Source of the DNA: Selaginella moellendorffii
Taxonomy: Eukaryota > Streptophyta > Lycopodiopsida > Selaginellales > Selaginellaceae
Direction: 5' to 3'
Assembly (NCBI RefSeq): GCF_000143415.4
Contig: NW_003314309.1
Coordinates: forward strand, 675,459 to 739,458
Length of the DNA: 64,000 bases
Under the pieces are notes generated by a model. The model was not told the DNA's origin, made no database searches, and worked only from the letters and a program-made list of their open reading frames with translations. This document shows positions 44,291-56,207 of the stretch, piece after piece (the first letter of the stretch is position 1; every line of letters starts with the position of its first letter). A program made the translations under genes and the position numbers.

Positions 44291-46773
44291 GCACCAACTT
44301 ATTTTTAAAGCGCGCTACAGATCACAGCTTAGGAACCTAGTTCCTCCACACTGCCAAGTCCTCTCACTTGACATGTCTGTGATCATGCATGGCCTCCTCC
44401 ATGCTCGGCCCCATGGCCCACCCTTTTTGAAGTTATCACCTTCAACTAGGGTATTTGTTCCCCCGACGTGCCAATCTCGCTTGGCAAGTTCTCCGACCAC
44501 TGTAACATGGTTCCTGCATAAGCGTAAAAGTCCTTGACCATCGACTTTCGTTCAAAGCCCTCTCTTTGAACACTCGGGAACTACTTCCCTAACCTTGATA
44601 GCCTTGCCTCATGGCAAGCTTCAAGACCACGCTTCTGCTGCGCCACTCTGATTTCGCGCGTTCCATGAACCATTTACACTTGGCCTTTCTAGGTACTAAG
44701 CTACCTAGAATCGTCTTTGGGAACCTTGAAGGAACTCTGTCCCTCAGCTTGCTAAGGCCTCCCTTTTGCAAGCCTTCCAAATGCCACATAGTCTAACATG
44801 GACAATTCCATATTTTAGACTCTCCATGGCATCACGGTTGCTAGCGGCAACACCCTCGAGCCCCCACTTGATTCCCCACTCCTAGCTGGCATAACCAACC
44901 TTGGTTATGCCCTTCGATTTCTATGGTTCAGTTCCATCCCAATACTACTTGCCTTTGGCTTCACAGCTTTCCTTCGGTCATTCTCCTCCAGATCAGGAGG
45001 ATAGCTTTGCACTTTCTATCATGCCTTAGCAAGTATTCTTAGGGATGAACCTACCCAATAGCCCAGGGAGTGGTTCCTCAATCCGGGTATGCTCACTTTA
45101 TAATCCCACACACTGGGATTACATTGTTGCTTATGGGCCTTTACATGCCCATCACTAGCCTTGCCAAAATTCCATTTTTGGCTTTGTCCAACTTGGGTAG
45201 ACAGTCCTCTCCTGTCTCCGCAACCTTGGACATTTGGATAGCACCTTCTATCCATCATTCGCTAGGGACTTAGTCCCTTGGGCTTTATCCATTGCCCTCG
45301 CGACATCAAACACCACCTTCTGGTGTTCTAGAGTGTTTAGGTGTCCCAATGATGGCTTTCTTGACAATGAGTATTTCCTTTTATGACATTGACTTACTAT
45401 ATCGCAACACAAGCAACTTATCCCTCGTAAGGGTATATCCGACTTCCCTATGCTATTAAGAAGTCTTGGGTAGCTACCTTCTACCCGTTTAACCAGTTAT
45501 TTTGCACCTCTTGCTTAGTTGCCTCATAGTTGTCAAGTCTTACGACTCATTGCTTGGTGCTTTCACACCTCCATCATTATCTGGGTCACCACACTCCAAC
45601 TGCATGCTCTGCAGCTTAGGCTATGCCATTCCCATTTCTATTGGGATTCCTTTGGCAAGGGGTTCTCATGAACCCACCAACATAGCCTCAAGGTATCACA
45701 CCTTGGCACATTTGGTGTCTCCACACCATCGGCTCCACGAGCCTACCTCTATGACACTTTCCCTTCGTGTTTAAGTCTTTTGCCAAGACCAACACCGCCC
45801 TTTCTCATGCCAACCATCCGTTAGCACTGCACCATAGAGGTCACACACAACTTTGCGTCAAAGTTGTTTTCTTTTTAGGAACACCTTTCCCACGACTTTA
45901 GCATGGCACATTTTGCCATCAATGAGATACCCTCTGTTCTCATCCTTGGATCCTATGATCCCCCCCCATCCTTTGTGGGGTACAACACACCACAGTCCAA
46001 ATGCTTCCATCAGTCCCTTTAGGACCATCCGTTGACTCTACTTGAGTCATCTAGCAGTTTTGGACTTGGTTAATCCACAGACCCGTAAGGTCCTACTTGT
46101 GAGGCACTAGCTCACTGGAATACACTTCTTGCATTCCTGTCCTACTCAAAAGGACTATTTTCACAAGTGTTACTCCGACACTTGATTTTGTTCTCTGGGG
46201 GCAACCTTTGCCCCTTAGGACTACTTGTCCATGTGATGAGAACACCAACTCATCCACTTAATACACCCCCAACTCCTTGGGTTGTTCCAGCATTTATTAG
46301 AGGTAGCCCCTGCTACCTTTTCAAGGACTTGAGTCCTCTTCCGTATTTGACCTCCCATGGTCATTACTTCTGGTCTCACATTCATGAGCACCAACCTCAA
46401 CTATATGAGGATAATCTTGTGACTCCTTTATTGTTTTGGAGTCTCTATCTTTCCCGTGATCCCAACTTTAGTTGTTTACCACAACAACCTTAGCCAATTT
46501 GCTGAGACAAATGCTCATCCGGATCACATCCTCAACTCAATGAGGAAAACCTTGCACTGTTCCCAAGATCCCAAAGTCGTTCCATTATTGGCCCTTTTCT
46601 ATCCACCACCTCGTCTACAAGTTCACACATGAACTGTAATGGGGAGCCATGTCTTCCTGACTTGCTACTCCTCAAGGATAGGCCCACTCCTCGGACCTTC
46701 CAATGCCAACACTAGTGGTGATATACTTGAGCACCAATAAAAGTCGGACTAAGGAACAGCTCCGATACCAAAT

Positions 46774-48457
46774 TGTAAGCGACTAAATTTTCCATTCTAC
46801 TTTAGTCACTTAACCACACCTCTGACCACTTGGAGGAGTCTCATTCACAACCTCCATAAGTCCAATCCAGGACTTGGGGCTTGCTAGCCCCGAGAATAGC
46901 ATCCATGCCACTCAACTTTTGCACTTGGTCCAAGTGCTCCACGTGTCCGATCCCATGACCGACACTCAAAGGTACCACCGACATAGCAGCCCGTTACGCT
47001 AAGGCCATGCCCAATCACCTTTGCCACACTGGTAGTCCAACACCACTTGCATCACCGTCTTGGCTCTCCAAGACTAGGCAAACCATCCGTGAGTGGTCAT
47101 CTCAGATCCACTCCTTAGTATCCTTAGGATGCCCACCGACAAGGGGAATAGCCTTCCCCAATATTCCTTTGTCAGTCCCCACTAAGTCCCTTTTTGCCCC
47201 TGGCCGTGTTTGTCAACACTGCCACTGGATCGAGACCCACAGGCCCGACCACTAAGTCCCACGGTCCTCTGGGACTTCCTCACCACACGACTGTGTCCTT
47301 GGTCACTACCCCAGAGGACTGCTCCTCTTCCTTTCCACAGTCTGGGCCTTTGGGACAACATTTCGGAACACCGTGGCCTTACGCGAGCCACCTGGGTACT
47401 CTCCTCGCCTTCTGCCCTTGGGTGCTCTAGCCATGGGCTTAGAGCGGGTTCCGTTGAGCCACACCAGGTATCCAAGTAGGTAGTGCCACCCACACTTGGA
47501 CTGAGAGCATCGGCCAGTCGATCTCCCGGGGGAACTAGAGCCGGCTCTTGAACACTTCACCAAGCTACCCCGCTTGTCGGTCTGTGTTCACTCTAGTCTT
47601 GGACTTCCCAGTGGGCAGCTCATCACCCAACACTGGGTCCGGCCTTCCTGGGCCAAACTGGCCTTTCCTGGCCAAACTGGCTCCACTGCAGTCCTCCCCC
47701 TACTATACTTTTGGAGCTCACCAAACCCCCCAGGGTCTGGGAGACGAACGCTTTGGGCTTTCACCCTCTCAGGCTCCGGACTCGGACTCGGACTCGGACT
47801 CGGACTCGGACTCGGATTCGGACTCGGACTCGGGCTCGGGCTCGGTCTCGGCCTCGGCCTCGGTCTCGGTCTCGGTCCCGATCTCGGTCTCGGTCTCGGT
47901 CTCGGTCCCGGTCTCGGTCTCGACTTCGGACTCGACTTCGGACTCCATCTCGGACTCCATCTCGGACTCCATCTCGGACTCCATCTCGGACTCCATCTCG
48001 GACTCCATTTCGGGTCCATCTCGGGTCTATCTCGGACTCCATCTCGGACTCCATTTTGGGTCCATCTCGGGTCCACCTCGGACTCCATCTCGGACTCCAT
48101 CTCGGACTCCATCTCGGGTCCATCTCGGACTCCATCTCGGACTCCATCTCGGGTCCATCTCGGACTCCACTTCGGACTCCAACTCGGGTCCATTTCGGAC
48201 TCCACTTCGGACTCCAACGCGGGTCCATCTCGGACTCCACTTCGGACTCCAACTCGGGTCCCTTTTTGGAGCCTTGCCTTTTTCTCGCTTCGTGCTCGTT
48301 CCTCGAGCACTTCGTTGGGAGTTCCACTCCCGCTCTTGACTTTTCAAGTCGGAGCTTTTGGTCCAAACGTGTTACGCTCGTTTGGCTCTCGCTTCGGCCA
48401 CTACCATGTGGCGCCCTTCCAGCTCCACTTTGGGGCCTAGGGATTTTGTGTCTCACA
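46774..48457 (-). repeat. 5' LTR of LARD2
   Basis: 1684 bp, exactly one 12-bp unit longer than the 3' LTR. The array spans about 47780-48255. Confidence 0.85.
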
Positions 48458-48462
48458 CCTAA

Positions 48463-49036
48463 GCCTCCTTTAATATTAGGAGTTAGTCTCTGGGACAAGC
48501 TCGAAACTTACTAAATATGGAATGTCCCTAGATTGCGAATTTGGACATGGGATGAACACCATTGTGTTCAGGACAATCTCTACATTCCGTAGATATGCCA
48601 AATGAGCAAATCTGGACACTTTCCATAAATAGCATTTAGGACTGAATTGAGACTAACACAAAGGGCATGATAGCGAGGGTGTTTGGTAGACAGGGCATGA
48701 TAGCGAGGGTGTTTGGCAGACACGGTAAGCTATCATCCGGCGATATTGAGGGACCAATCTCAATACGCGAGGGTTCTTGTCAAGCCAGTGCAAGACAGAG
48801 CAAAAGAAAACTAAGAGCCAGGCCGAGTATGCTCAGCTAGAAACACATAGGAGTTCCTACCTTATGTCCATCTGGCTAAGTACAGGTGCTAAGCCCAGTA
48901 AACTAACACTTGAACAAGAGGGGCTGATAAAAGGAACCAGCAATACTGACCTCCTGCCATCGTGGCAGTAAGGTAAGAGTGTCCGTAAGGACTAGCCGAC
49001 AGGTAACTTTCGATACCTGAAGTCACATTTGCGATA
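48463..49036 (-). repeat. 5' LTR of element D, second part
   Basis: Continues the D LTR (GCCTCCTTTAATATTAGG...) to GTCACATTTGCGATA. It matches 34855-35431 with few differences. Confidence 0.82.
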
Positions 49037-49159
49037 ATTTGCTAAGCTGGATTATTATATCACTCTAAAATTAATTGAAGAAATTTCTACCTTATATATG
49101 TTATTATTTGAAGTTTTTTTAGACACTTTGGCCATAACTTTGACTCCTATTTCATTAAG

Positions 49160-50900
49160 TAAATTGTAAGTTTCATGAAAATAAAAAGGAAATATAATAG
49201 AAAGTAATATAGAGACAAAAGTGATAGTAAAAGTAAAGGGATGAAGTAAAATAGAGGTGAGAGAAATGGAAAAAATATAAAAAAGTATGAGACAAGGGGA
49301 AGAAAGTTTAAAATCAGATTTAACATAATTACATTGCAACCAATCCATACTAAAGATGAAACTTATAATGATTAGAGCTCAAACTCAAGAATACCCACAC
49401 ACATGACTAAGTTTACCTCATCCCACGCACACAGATATATATAATTGTTGCCATAAAGAATAAAAATTGGTTTTGCTATATGACATAAAGGTACACAACA
49501 TGTTATAATAAAGTTATCAACATCATCTTTCATTTTGTTTGAGAATTATAAGTAGGCATTTGTGGATCTCAAAGAAGTGTTGACAATTGACATATCCTAA
49601 TTCTACTTGACCTTTCAACTTGTTTATGGATGCTTCTAATATTGGGTGTGTTGATGCAAGAGACCATGAGTATGCTTAATCAATATCATCCCCTTGCAAT
49701 TATCAATTGTACATTGTAACTAGCAAAGGTGAACTACTCCATAATAAAAAAGTGTTTAATATTAATTTAGGGTTTTAAGAAGCTTTATATATGCTTGCAT
49801 GATTTTTGAATATACTAGAAGGTGATCATGCTACAATAATTTCATTATTGGAGAACATGGTTGATAATACTACTTAATGGGCTTTAAAACTTTATATATA
49901 TAACTTCGAGATTGTTCACTACTAAGGACATTCTATAGTTGATATTGACATCTTTTTCCAAGTTCCTCTTGCTTTTTTACTCTTTTCTTGTATTTTTGAT
50001 AAGTATGTTATTCCAACATTAGTGTATTTTTCAAATAAGAATTCTATGTCATTAGTGGTTGCTTTATTTGATGTTTAATGTTCATAATGTGCAAAACTAA
50101 ATTTATATTTACTTAATAAAGGTTATGAGGCTAAAAAGATTGAGTAAAAGATTTAAATGTTTCATGATAGGTTGAGAATTTTGTTGATGATTTGCTATTT
50201 TAGCATTTACAATTGTTTTAAGGATGACCTTGTTTACTTTATAGGGATTAATTATTTGTGGCTAGTTATGATTTATTCCATGCTTTCTTTATATATACTA
50301 TGACCAAGTGAGCATATAGGACATCATTGTGTGATTAAGAAATTATGCAAATCTTTCTATTAGCCAAATATATGACATAATGTTATCTAGTATGTGTATA
50401 GCTGTATTTAATGCTAAATTAATATTACTGCCTCTTATACTACAAAAGATAATTGATGGTGTTTGATTTTATGGGACCATTTCCATAGTTAATTATTAGT
50501 AATGAATATGTTATTATTTCTTTTGACAACTAAATTTGTTGAATGATTTGGTCCTTTTGTTAATGTGTTTGTGACTACCATTAAATACTTCCTTTTCAAT
50601 CAAATGGTGTTCTAGCAATTTTGTCCAAAGTGAATTCTCTCAGATAATAATTATGTGTTCATAGTTAAGGCATTTAATATATTAATATCTCGGCTAAAAA
50701 TATGCCATACTGTCAGAAGTGTTTATTATACACAAATAGATGGTTTAATAGAATGCTCATTTGAATCTTCAAAGGGATCATTATAAAGTATGTAAACTTT
50801 TAATATTTAGATTGGGATAGTTATTTGCTATATTTTCGGTATATACATATTATAGGGGTTTAAAACTTCATTAGTGATTCAACCATCTAAGGGGGTTTTA
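49160..50900. mobile_element. Rearranged, decayed gypsy A-family remnant
   Basis: 49160-49507 matches the protease/gag-pol junction of A2 in minus orientation (equivalent of about 32180-32530). From about 49510 the same family continues in plus orientation through RNase H and integrase (equivalent of about 31230 down to 29800). The two halves are therefore head to head, with an inversion or nested double insertion at about 49508. Strongly AT-shifted, with no usable reading frame. Confidence 0.65.
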
Positions 50901-51410
50901 CACCTACCATTATATGGAATTTTTACATTAAAATATTTTAACTTAATTTAATATTTTAATGTTATTATTTTCACATCAGTATTAGTTAATAATGGCATTA
51001 GTTTTTTTAATAAAAACTTTAGATAATGCTAACACTCTTTTTAAATTAGTTAATTTAATGGTTCTTTGTTTGCACAAGCCATTAAGTTATACCTAAGAGT
51101 GTTAAACTTGATTCCACTAGCACCACAAGAACAAAGATCTCTCAAGAATGTTAAGTGTGCAATAAAATAGAGGATTCCACAAGCAAGAAATCAAACTTTC
51201 TCTTATGTGAGAGGGAGAAATAACAAAAAGTTATGGATGACATAGCAAGAACTCCCTTGATCATTGGCACTGCAAGAATAAATATCTCTATGGAAGAGGA
51301 AGGATTCCATAAGCAAGAAATCACGAAAATTTCTAAGAATTAAGAGCTTTACCTTGTGTAAGAGGGAAAATCTCTATGGACCAACCACAATCCCTCATGA
51401 ATATAGCAAT
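50901..51410. other. AT-rich stretch with short direct repeat
   Basis: No gene seen. A segment AGGATTCCACAAGCAAGAAATCA (about 51172) recurs as AGGATTCCATAAGCAAGAAATCA (about 51300), each followed by a GTGAGAGGG or GTAAGAGGG stretch. Confidence 0.4.
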
Positions 51411-51638
51411 CTACCACATTGTCCCCAGCAGTAATATCATTGTGAAATCAGCCATTTCGTCTATGAGCACATTAGGTGTATTGGCGACTACCATGCTGTG
51501 CTCTTTGCACTTTTTGAGGTCAATCTTGTCCAGCCCCACATTGAATGACAACATGATCTCCAACTGTGGGATTGCATTGATCACTGCTACTGATGGCTCG
51601 AACTTGTGATTGACAACCGACACTTGAATTTGGCCCAA
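51411..51638 (-). pseudogene. Fragment of a hydroxyphenylpyruvate/hydroxypyruvate reductase-like gene
   Basis: A 75-residue open stretch contains AVINAIPQLEIMLSFNVGLDKIDL, then KCKEHSMVVANTPNVLIDEMAD. This is the substrate-domain region and first hinge of D-2-hydroxyacid dehydrogenases of the plant HPPR type, which reduce hydroxyphenylpyruvate with NAD(P)H. The Rossmann GxGxxG loop and the catalytic Arg, Glu and His are not present nearby, and a stop follows LLLGTMW. There is no start context and the surroundings are AT-rich repeats, so I read it as a gene fragment, possibly carried in by a mobile element. Confidence 0.65.
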
Positions 51639-51670
51639 GTGCTGCCTATAGAATATTTGTAGAATAATTT

Positions 51671-51704
51671 AATCCTAATGCTACCAAAGTGTAGCATTAG
51701 GATT
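51671..51704. repeat. Perfect 14-bp inverted repeat (hairpin)
   Basis: AATCCTAATGCTAC (51671-51684), 6-base spacer, GTAGCATTAGGATT (51691-51704). Related GCATTAG/CTAATGC words occur at about 50995 and 51725-51745, on both sides of the reductase fragment. Confidence 0.7.
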
Positions 51705-53782
51705 TTAGTGCAAAATGCAAAAGAAATGCTAATTGTAACATTAGCTTACTTTAATGTAAATTTCTGGTGTGAAAAAGTTACCATTAAATTCAGCTATTAA
51801 ATTAGATTTTAATATAATGGTGTGGTGGTGTGAATAAATTACCATTAATTTTAGTAATTTAATGGTGGGTGTGAAAGCCCCTTAACTCTTAAATATAATA
51901 TTTAATAGACCCAATTTTTAATTTATTATTTTAGATTTTCAACACTTGAATATGGTTTGCTAACCATGCATATCACAGTAATCCATATTTCATTTAAGGT
52001 TTAAATGGTATTTAAGTTTTAGATTTTAGAATGCTATAATTATACTTTTTATAGCCTACATTGAGTGCCATTGTAAATAGCATGTTTAACCAATAACTTC
52101 CTCCAGACACCATCCATGCCTTTTCTTCTTTCTGTTTATTTTATGAATTTATTTCTAAAGAAACGCCTAATGCATGCTAAATATCTCTCAAAAAATATTA
52201 AATGTTGGTATTTATGCTTTATCAAAGCTTAATGAAATTGATATTTTTAAAGATTCTCTGATAGCAACTTGTTATCAAGGAATTTTGAAAAATATGTAAC
52301 TGCATCAAATTCAAATCAAAATTGCATCTAACAAGTTTTTTTTCAAATGGCATATTTCTGTATATCATTATATTTTTATAATACATTTTACCCTTTCAAC
52401 TTCTCTTTTATCCCTTTACATTAGTGAGTTAGCTTGTTAAGTTGCAGGTGGGAGTTGAGGCGCCAAGCCCCCTATATGCACATTAAACAAGCAATTCACT
52501 GTAGTATCAAATATATATATTTGCATACTGCAGACCTCTAGCGTTTCTGTTTCATGGCTTGTCCATGCTTGGCTTACTCCAGTAATTTTAATTGATGTAA
52601 AGTAAGCTTGTTCATTGTTGTATCATGATAAGTCCAACTTTATCCTCCTAGCCGTCTTGTTCTTAGATTCAAAATAGCAAATAAATTACAATGCAATTAT
52701 GAGGTATAAATTCAGATGTGTTAGTAAAACCTTCTCAGTTTGTCTACCGCCTACACAAACGGAGCCATCTTTGACTCATGCGTGTTGCTACTAGTGAATA
52801 CTGCAAGCAACAAACAGTTCACAAGGTGTTGATGTAGACTATCTGCAAGCTTCAAGACAGATCTGCGTCAGCAATTTTAAACAGTGCAGCAGAGTTGATA
52901 TCTGAACCACCATCTGGGCCAGATGGCTGTTAACGTGTCCTGTCCGTGCAATCAGGAGCGTCCACTTCGAAGGAGGGTGGCATTCACATGTTTTCGTATG
53001 ATCATTTTCTTCTACGTTGAGATTGCACCATCAAAGCATAGTCACCTAAACATCCATTTCTTTCGACCTTTCCATGTCACTCTTGTGGTCACGAGCTCGT
53101 TCGTATTCAGTATTTTTATGTTTTATATTTTGAAAAGCCACCGTTGTGCTGATTGTCGCGTCACGAGTGCCCAGTTTGAAGGACGCAACATCAACACCAT
53201 GGTGGCACGAGTGACTTGTGGCAATATGACAAAAAGTACACATTAGCTGCCACCGCCCTAGCTCAAGAAAACAAAGAAGTACTCAAGGGAAAGGTTACAG
53301 AAATTTTGTTTTGTTGTGAGCTTGTTTCCTAGCGATAAGGTGCATAAACACTAAAAGGAATGTTCGTACAATCGGCTAATCAAGTGAACTCGAATTAATT
53401 TCTATGTAAACTCTCTTGCTAAAAATATTTAAAAAGACCTTCTGGACCACCGCATAAACTTGGAGACAAGACTGTGAAAATCACTACCAGTGGTACGAAG
53501 TGCTGAAAATGCGTACGTGCTCAAACCAGCTGGCTTTGTGAGCGTACCCAAGATCAAGTCCATTATTCGCTCAGAAGTACCTGAATGATATGTCCAGGAA
53601 ATTGGAGTTATATGTCACATTTTTGCTCAGATATTAAAATGTTTTTGTCATTATCGATGATCATAATCAGCATGTATGCTTATAAGCTCGCCTTTGTTTG
53701 CTCCTATATGCAGGGTAACGAGTAGTTATAGCTATTGCATGCAAAAGTGTCTTGAATCTAGTGTGTATTTGCTGTAGTAGCT
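51705..53782. other. AT-rich intergenic region before the acetylornithine deacetylase gene
   Basis: No gene could be supported. GC content rises after about 52700. A 107-codon open frame at 52923-53246 has no recognisable domain and an odd composition. The last part presumably contains the promoter and 5' leader of the following gene. Confidence 0.4.
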
Positions 53783-55647
53783 ATGGCTTCTGTTCTTCGA
53801 CAGATGACAATGGGTGAGGCTAGCTTCCTTTCGCTGCTGACAGACTTCATCGGCAAGACGGAGAAGCTTCAAAACAATCCTCCAAATCTGATACCAGAGG
53901 AATCGCTTGTTGTGACTAAGGTGCTTGAAGTGCTGGGACCTTATAGCATCGACAATGGTGGACCTTTGCTCCTCAAACCAATCTATTTTCAAGGCCTTGA
54001 AAAAAGGAAGAACCTCATTGTCACATATCCTGGTGAAGAGCAAGATAGAATAGTCTCCATTGTTGGCTGTCATATGGACGTGGTAGTGGCTGATCCAACC
54101 AAATGGGTAACTACTGCTCTTGCCTCTTGCAAATTGAGCTGATTACTAGCTGATAGTTGTTTTGTTTTCTTCAGGAACATTCGCCGTTTAAGTTAACCCA
54201 GCTTGAAGATGGTGATACGCTCTATGGACGAGGCACTACAGATTGCCTCGGACATGTTGCATTAGTGACGCAGCTGTTGAAGCAGATGGCAGAAGCAAAG
54301 TTGAGGCTCAAAACAACTGTGGCAGCTGTGTTCATTGCAAACGAAGAGAATGCCACAGTCCTGGGCATTGGGGCTGATGCACTCATGGATGCACATGAAC
54401 TCGATTTCCTCAAAAATGGTCCTTTGTAAGTTCGAGGCTCTAGCCAATTGATTGAGCTTGCATACATGGTATTTTCGTTTTGTTTCTGCAGATATTGGAT
54501 GGATTCCTCCGACAAACAGCCTTGCATTGGAACCGGTGGAATGCTTGCTTGGCATCTCACAGCTCATGGAAAACTTTCCCACAGTGGTCTACCAAAGCAG
54601 GTACATTTGTACAGTACAGGAAAGTAATGCTCACCGTATCTAAAGCTCTTGGCAATGTGTCGCAGGGAATCAATGCAATTGAGCTTGCTTCTGAGGGACT
54701 GAAAGAAATTCAGGATCGTTTCTATAACGATTTTCCAAAGGTTGTTCCAGATGAAGATAACTACAAGTTCGACACCCCTTCAACAATGAAGCCTACACAA
54801 TGGACATGTAAGCATTGACAGCAAGCAGATTGTGGACTCTTAAGCTTGTTAAATTCTTCTTTGCAAGAAGACCCCGGGAGTGCAATTAATCAAATCCCAG
54901 ACACTTGCACCATTTCTGGAGATTGCAGGTATTTGATTGAATTTTGGATTTCGAATTAAAATATGTTGCTCCTCGCATTGTGAATTATGTTGCAGGATAA
55001 CACCTTTCTACAAGTACTCTATCTTGAGATCTAGAACCCTTTGCTGAAACGTGTGCGCAGGGTGGACGAAGTTGAAAAGAAACTCTTGCAGTACGTGGAC
55101 TATATAAACCAAAACATAGAAAAACTGGAGACTCGTGGACCGGCGTCTAAATATGTGTTACCGGATGGCACCAGAGGAAAGTAAGGAGCATAGAAATGTT
55201 GCTAAAGCCTCCCTTGAGTTTCCATTTTCCAGATTGGAGATAACATTTGATGCGGAAAAGATGCAAGGCATTGCCTGTCACATGGACTCAAAGGGATATA
55301 AAGCCTTAGCTAAAGCCACTGAGGAGGTTCTGGGACATGTTGAGCCGTTCTCAATTACTGGATCACTTCCAATCGTTGGTGATCTGCAGGTACCTTTCAT
55401 TTGTTCTATTTCTATCCTACTGAGAGCAAGTTCAATTATCACCAGGACCAAGGATATGACGTGCAAACCATAGGCTATGGTAAAATGACATTATCTCTTT
55501 ATTGAAGTGCTAATATTTATTTAAGTGAATGATGCAGGTTTAACATCAGCATATCATGCAGACAACGAGATTTGTCTGCTGTCGGACATGTCCCAAGGCT
55601 TCAAAATCTTTGCCATATTGATTGCAGACTTGGATAGTTCATTATAA
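53783..55647 (+). CDS. Acetylornithine deacetylase, M20 metallopeptidase family (10 exons)
   Basis: Hydrolyses N2-acetylornithine to ornithine and acetate in arginine/polyamine synthesis, using a two-zinc M20 active site. Coding exons 53783-54106, 54175-54425, 54492-54600, 54666-54807, 54871-54928, 54996-55013, 55061-55180, 55233-55389, 55446-55479 and 55538-55647 join in phase to 440 residues, the usual plant length. Metal and catalytic residues are visible: GCHMDVV (His97, Asp99), GRGTTDCLGH (bridging Asp131), NEEN (Glu165, Glu166) and a C-terminal AYHADNE. The dimerisation (lid) domain follows SHSGLPKQGINAIELA. The block CPG-like YPGSAINQIPDTCTISGD matches plant homologues closely. Exon 6 is only 18 bp. 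The start ATG at 53783 opens directly into the conserved N-terminal helix. No transit peptide is obvious. The main uncertainty is splice detail. Confidence 0.9.
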
Positions 55648-56207
55648 GAAAGATGATGCAGTTCAAATACGTTCTAATCAATGCACTTCAACTTGATCGA
55701 CGCTTGAGTGATCAGGAGGCCGGTCAAAGACTGCAAGCCAAGTGAGTGGCCCCTTTGAGTCAGTTGTATTTGCAGTTATATTGTTCGTACTTGATATTAT
55801 AAATTGAATGTGAAAATTATTTTATTATAATTGTGAAATAATTTTCTAGATGAAAACACTAAAGCGGAGAAGTACTTGGCACGTGAAGCTCACACCCGTG
55901 GTGCTTGGGCTCGTTCCAAACACTAGCGATTTAAATTGAAGCATTCAGCTGTTGAAAATTACGTGGGCACTCGGGAGAAATGTCTCCTCGCGTCCCTGTT
56001 TGTCAGGGATTTAGGTGAGGAAGAGATTGACGGACGAGCACCTCCAATCGAAATGGGACTCCAGGGGCCACGGCCAAGTAATGAAAGTCAATAAACTGAC
56101 AGTCTTCAAAAGCTCCATGCTCAATAATCCGGATCAATAATGCGGATCCAAATTGCATTCTTACATCCGTGATTCAAAAAAGCACAAATATTTCTCTTAA
56201 AATGAAA
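55648..56207. other. Gap between convergent genes
   Basis: No supported gene. It should hold the 3' untranslated regions of the deacetylase (+) and the Fic gene (-). Two short open frames (from 55652 and about 55850) have no recognised domain. Confidence 0.4.

Larger units (their letters stand above)
40958..48457 (-). mobile_element. Complete, very recent LARD2 inserted in element D
   Basis: 7.5-kb minus-strand LARD with LTRs 46774-48457 (5') and 40958-42629 (3'). The target duplication CCTAA is perfect (40953-40957 and 48458-48462). The primer site TGGTATCGGAGC is at 46770-46759, three bases inside the 5' LTR. By eye the LTRs differ mainly by one extra 12-bp minisatellite unit and about two single bases, which points to a very young insertion. 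The interior is non-coding and collinear with LARD1. Confidence 0.9.
34255..49036 (-). mobile_element. Non-coding LTR retrotransposon D, interrupted by LARD2
   Basis: Minus-strand element with a 3' LTR at 34255-35431 and a 5' LTR at 40366-40957 continued at 48463-49036. The LTR ends are TGTAGCGCACG and ...GCGACA (plus-strand reading). The primer site TGGTATCAGAGA (minus strand, 40363-40352) is a perfect initiator tRNA-Met match, two bases inside the 5' LTR. A G-rich purine tract (minus strand, about 35450-35432) abuts the 3' LTR. The 4.9-kb interior has no recognisable gag or pol frame. Removing LARD2 restores a continuous 1.17-kb 5' LTR. A target duplication for D itself could not be identified, and the right end is slightly decayed (GCGATA). 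Confidence 0.8.

Noticed and set aside
52923-53246. 107-codon open frame in the region before the deacetylase gene
   Set aside because: Unusual composition, no domain, no support from splice sites. It may be chance in a moderately GC-rich stretch.
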